A stretch of DNA of 64,000 bases from Ianthella basta. Its lineage: Eukaryota; Porifera; Demospongiae; Verongiida; Ianthellidae. Location: the NCBI GenBank assembly GCA_964019415.1, contig CAXHTE010000043.1:26001-90000 (forward strand), read 5' to 3'. The first letter of the stretch is position 1; every line of letters begins with the position of its first letter. Positions 62,374 through 64,000 of the stretch are shown here, one piece after another. Below the pieces are notes generated by a model. That model had not been told where the DNA came from and did no database searches. It saw only the letters and a program-made list of their open reading frames with translations. A program made the translations under genes and the position numbers.

Positions 62374-62777
62374 CCAGAAAGCCATGAGACTGTGATAATG
62401 TTTCTGACACATGAAGATAGGAGGTGGTTCTGATTAACTGCAGCTCTTGATGGAATGCAGGACACCTTGATGACTGGGGAGAATCGCTTTGCGCCCTTTT
62501 GCCCTGAGATCATCAGTGATTTATCTGTTGACTTAAGCTGAAATTGGTACTGACCAAACACTGAAGAGTCTGAACAAGTGTTCACTCCATTGATTGTTGC
62601 AGAACATTGCTGAGCTGTAAACACTACTTTGGTGCACTGTGATGTACTATTGTCAAGCAGTGTAATGCCTATAGCTGATATGTGGAATGTGCTTATATAC
62701 TGATACAGTACTGGACATTGACACTTATCCATGTATACGACAACAAGCTGAAAATAGGGCGATACTTCCCAAACATT
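62374..62777 (-). CDS. uncharacterised Cys-rich protein, internal exon
   Basis: Acceptor acatttgctacag (phase 0) and donor tttctgg|gtgagt (phase 2). It reads NVWEVSPYFQLVVVYMDKCQ, then TSQCTKVVFTAQQCSATING, and ends NIITVSWLSG. It has about seven Cys. It splices in frame to 62062. The protein is probably secreted; function unknown. The frame also extends upstream to a TTG, which I do not use as a start. Confidence 0.6.
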
Positions 62778-62934
62778 CTGTAGCAAATGTACAGTTTCTC
62801 ATGACAATGTGCTTGCAATACTCGTATTGAAGTACAGTTGCCATATTGCTATTTTAATTTGGGTAACTTGATTCTACTCCTGTAGCTAGCTAGCTAGCTA
62901 TGGTCAGTGTTAGGGATCTGGTGACTGTTTGATG

Positions 62935-63064
62935 AGTAGGTGAGACTTGTCCAGTGCACACAGCAGGTCACTCACACCTCTGTTGAGCATAACATAACAT
63001 GATGGGTTGTGTACAGTCCCTTTGTGGTGACAGGGAGAGAGCTGAACAGTGACAGGGTGAAAAC
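62935..63064. repeat. dispersed repeat, copy of 1862-1970
   Basis: It shares gacagggagagagctgaaca and flanking bases with the copy near 1.9 kb. Same orientation. Confidence 0.7.
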
Positions 63065-63309
63065 TTCAGTGTTTTCCGGGTCGCCCTACAGTGCGGATCA
63101 TTACATTGTGTATGTGTATAAATTCGCTATGCTTGTCACGTGATACGTGGCCAACATCCTCCGGACATAGATTTTTCCTCATCTGTGCTCTGGGAGGCAG
63201 CTGTACCTATATCCACCCCTTGATCTGTACAGCGCACCGAACTCTTGGGAATGGATCCGTACTTATTAACTGATGAAGGTGAGCAAGTACAATGTTTAAA
63301 GTGGTTACC

Positions 63310-63527
63310 GAATCTCGATGATTTCGAATGTGTGACTGACCGTCATCCCAGCACTGCCACCGGACCTGACAGCTACCCAGGCCGTCTGTGATATTAGCTA
63401 GCGGTTGACCTAACTTGATATGAGGGTAGACTGTTCTAAAGGTACAGTCATTCAAGTTTATCGCACTAACCAAGAGGTTCTCAGTTATTCGTTTCGGTAG
63501 CTGGTCGGCTACTTTCATCACGGTCAT
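63310..63527 (-). CDS. possible 5' exon of the Cys-rich gene
   Basis: The minus-strand frame from ATG 63527 reads MTVMKVADQLPKRITENLLV, then PLANITDGLGSCQVRWQCWD. A possible phase 0 donor is tcg|gtaacc, near 63311, which would fit the acceptor at 62777. There is no signal peptide at this ATG, so a further upstream exon or another start is likely. The pairing is tentative. Confidence 0.3.
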
Positions 63528-64000
63528 TCTGTTTTTAACATGATCAGAGGATTCATCTTGGTCAGAGCGGCCCTCGCAGTCATGTACACCGCACCAGAGC
63601 GAAGCAGTGCTACTAGAGTATAGGCACCCAAAACAACACGTTCTGATCTTAACTATGCCATCTCATTCCCGCTTTGTATAACGTGTTACATACTAGGTTA
63701 GAGGAGACGACGGTGAGTGGGCAGTAAATGTGTCCCAATGGGTTCGCCATTCACCATCTCATCAACTGTGCGTCGTTCTCTAGAATTCATCTAAGTTAAG
63801 TAACGAAGTAAAGGACTAAGGACGATTTGGTTATATTGACTATGTAGCCTACACTGTGATAGTTTACATTGCGCCTCTCCAATGCACTCACCTGCAGTAG
63901 CCCAGTTGGCTAGTCACACTGGTGAATGGGATAGACAGATTCTGCTGTATTATGCTTTTCATGTTCTTAAATGAATATTCAGACAGTTGTGTGTGTGGTA
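63528..64000. other. no gene recognised at window end
   Basis: I see no supported exon. It may be upstream flank of the minus-strand Cys-rich gene. Confidence 0.4.

Overview
The window is animal nuclear DNA. Genes are split by canonical GT-AG introns, TATA and AATAAA signals are present, and long (GT)n/(CA)n microsatellites, foldback MITEs and decayed LINEs lie throughout. The gene content is a Roc-COR-type GTPase joined to CARD-like domains, a compact NatC subunit gene, and divergent paralogues of an uncharacterised secreted family. This points to an early-branching invertebrate; a demosponge is the best guess, but it is an inference from gene style, not a proof. No bacterial features (operons, Shine-Dalgarno sites, CRISPR) were seen. 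Many long open frames here are microsatellite artefacts (poly Cys-Val or poly His-Thr) and are not genes.

Region 1 (about 1-39.7 kb, + strand) is an expanded array of short exons. Six intact copies (4698, 7907, 13418, 20730, 27985, 33642) and one diverged copy (ending at 1486) each encode a half-size CARD/death-fold-like module. All intact copies are exactly 171 bp and in phase 1-1. Copies 4 to 7 sit in tandem units that begin at about 9967, 17155, 24438 and 30715; three units are about 6.3-7.3 kb and near-identical, and the fourth is 3.7 kb. A fifth, exonless unit starts near 34397 and is broken by a LINE and a local inversion. Between sister units the exons differ more than their flanking introns do, and almost every difference changes an amino acid. 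This is the standout observation.

Region 2 (39.7-44.5 kb, + strand) carries a 2.1 kb exon encoding a P-loop GTPase with a COR-like C-terminal half, two small exons, and a full-length CARD exon. The 3' end is uncertain: a possible membrane-spanning exon near 44.05 kb or a possible terminal exon near 49.4 kb. Splice phases allow the upstream CARD-like exons to be joined in frame to the GTPase exon (phase 1 to phase 1). The simplest reading is one large innate-immunity-type signalling gene whose N-terminal module array has been amplified and diversified. Its first exon is not identified in the window.

Region 3 (44.5-51.8 kb) is mobile-element debris, including a TIR element and a LINE, plus a (CA)n tract.

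Region 4 (51.8-58.5 kb) holds a divergent pair of paralogues that share a 272 bp intergenic promoter with two opposed TATA boxes. They encode secreted proteins of unknown function. The + copy has three exons but carries an in-frame stop just after its signal peptide. The - copy has an intact first exon, but no downstream exons were found.

Region 5 (58.5-64 kb) contains a two-exon NAA38/LSMD1 (NatC auxiliary subunit) gene on the - strand and an uncharacterised cysteine-rich multi-exon gene on the - strand, which may continue beyond the window.
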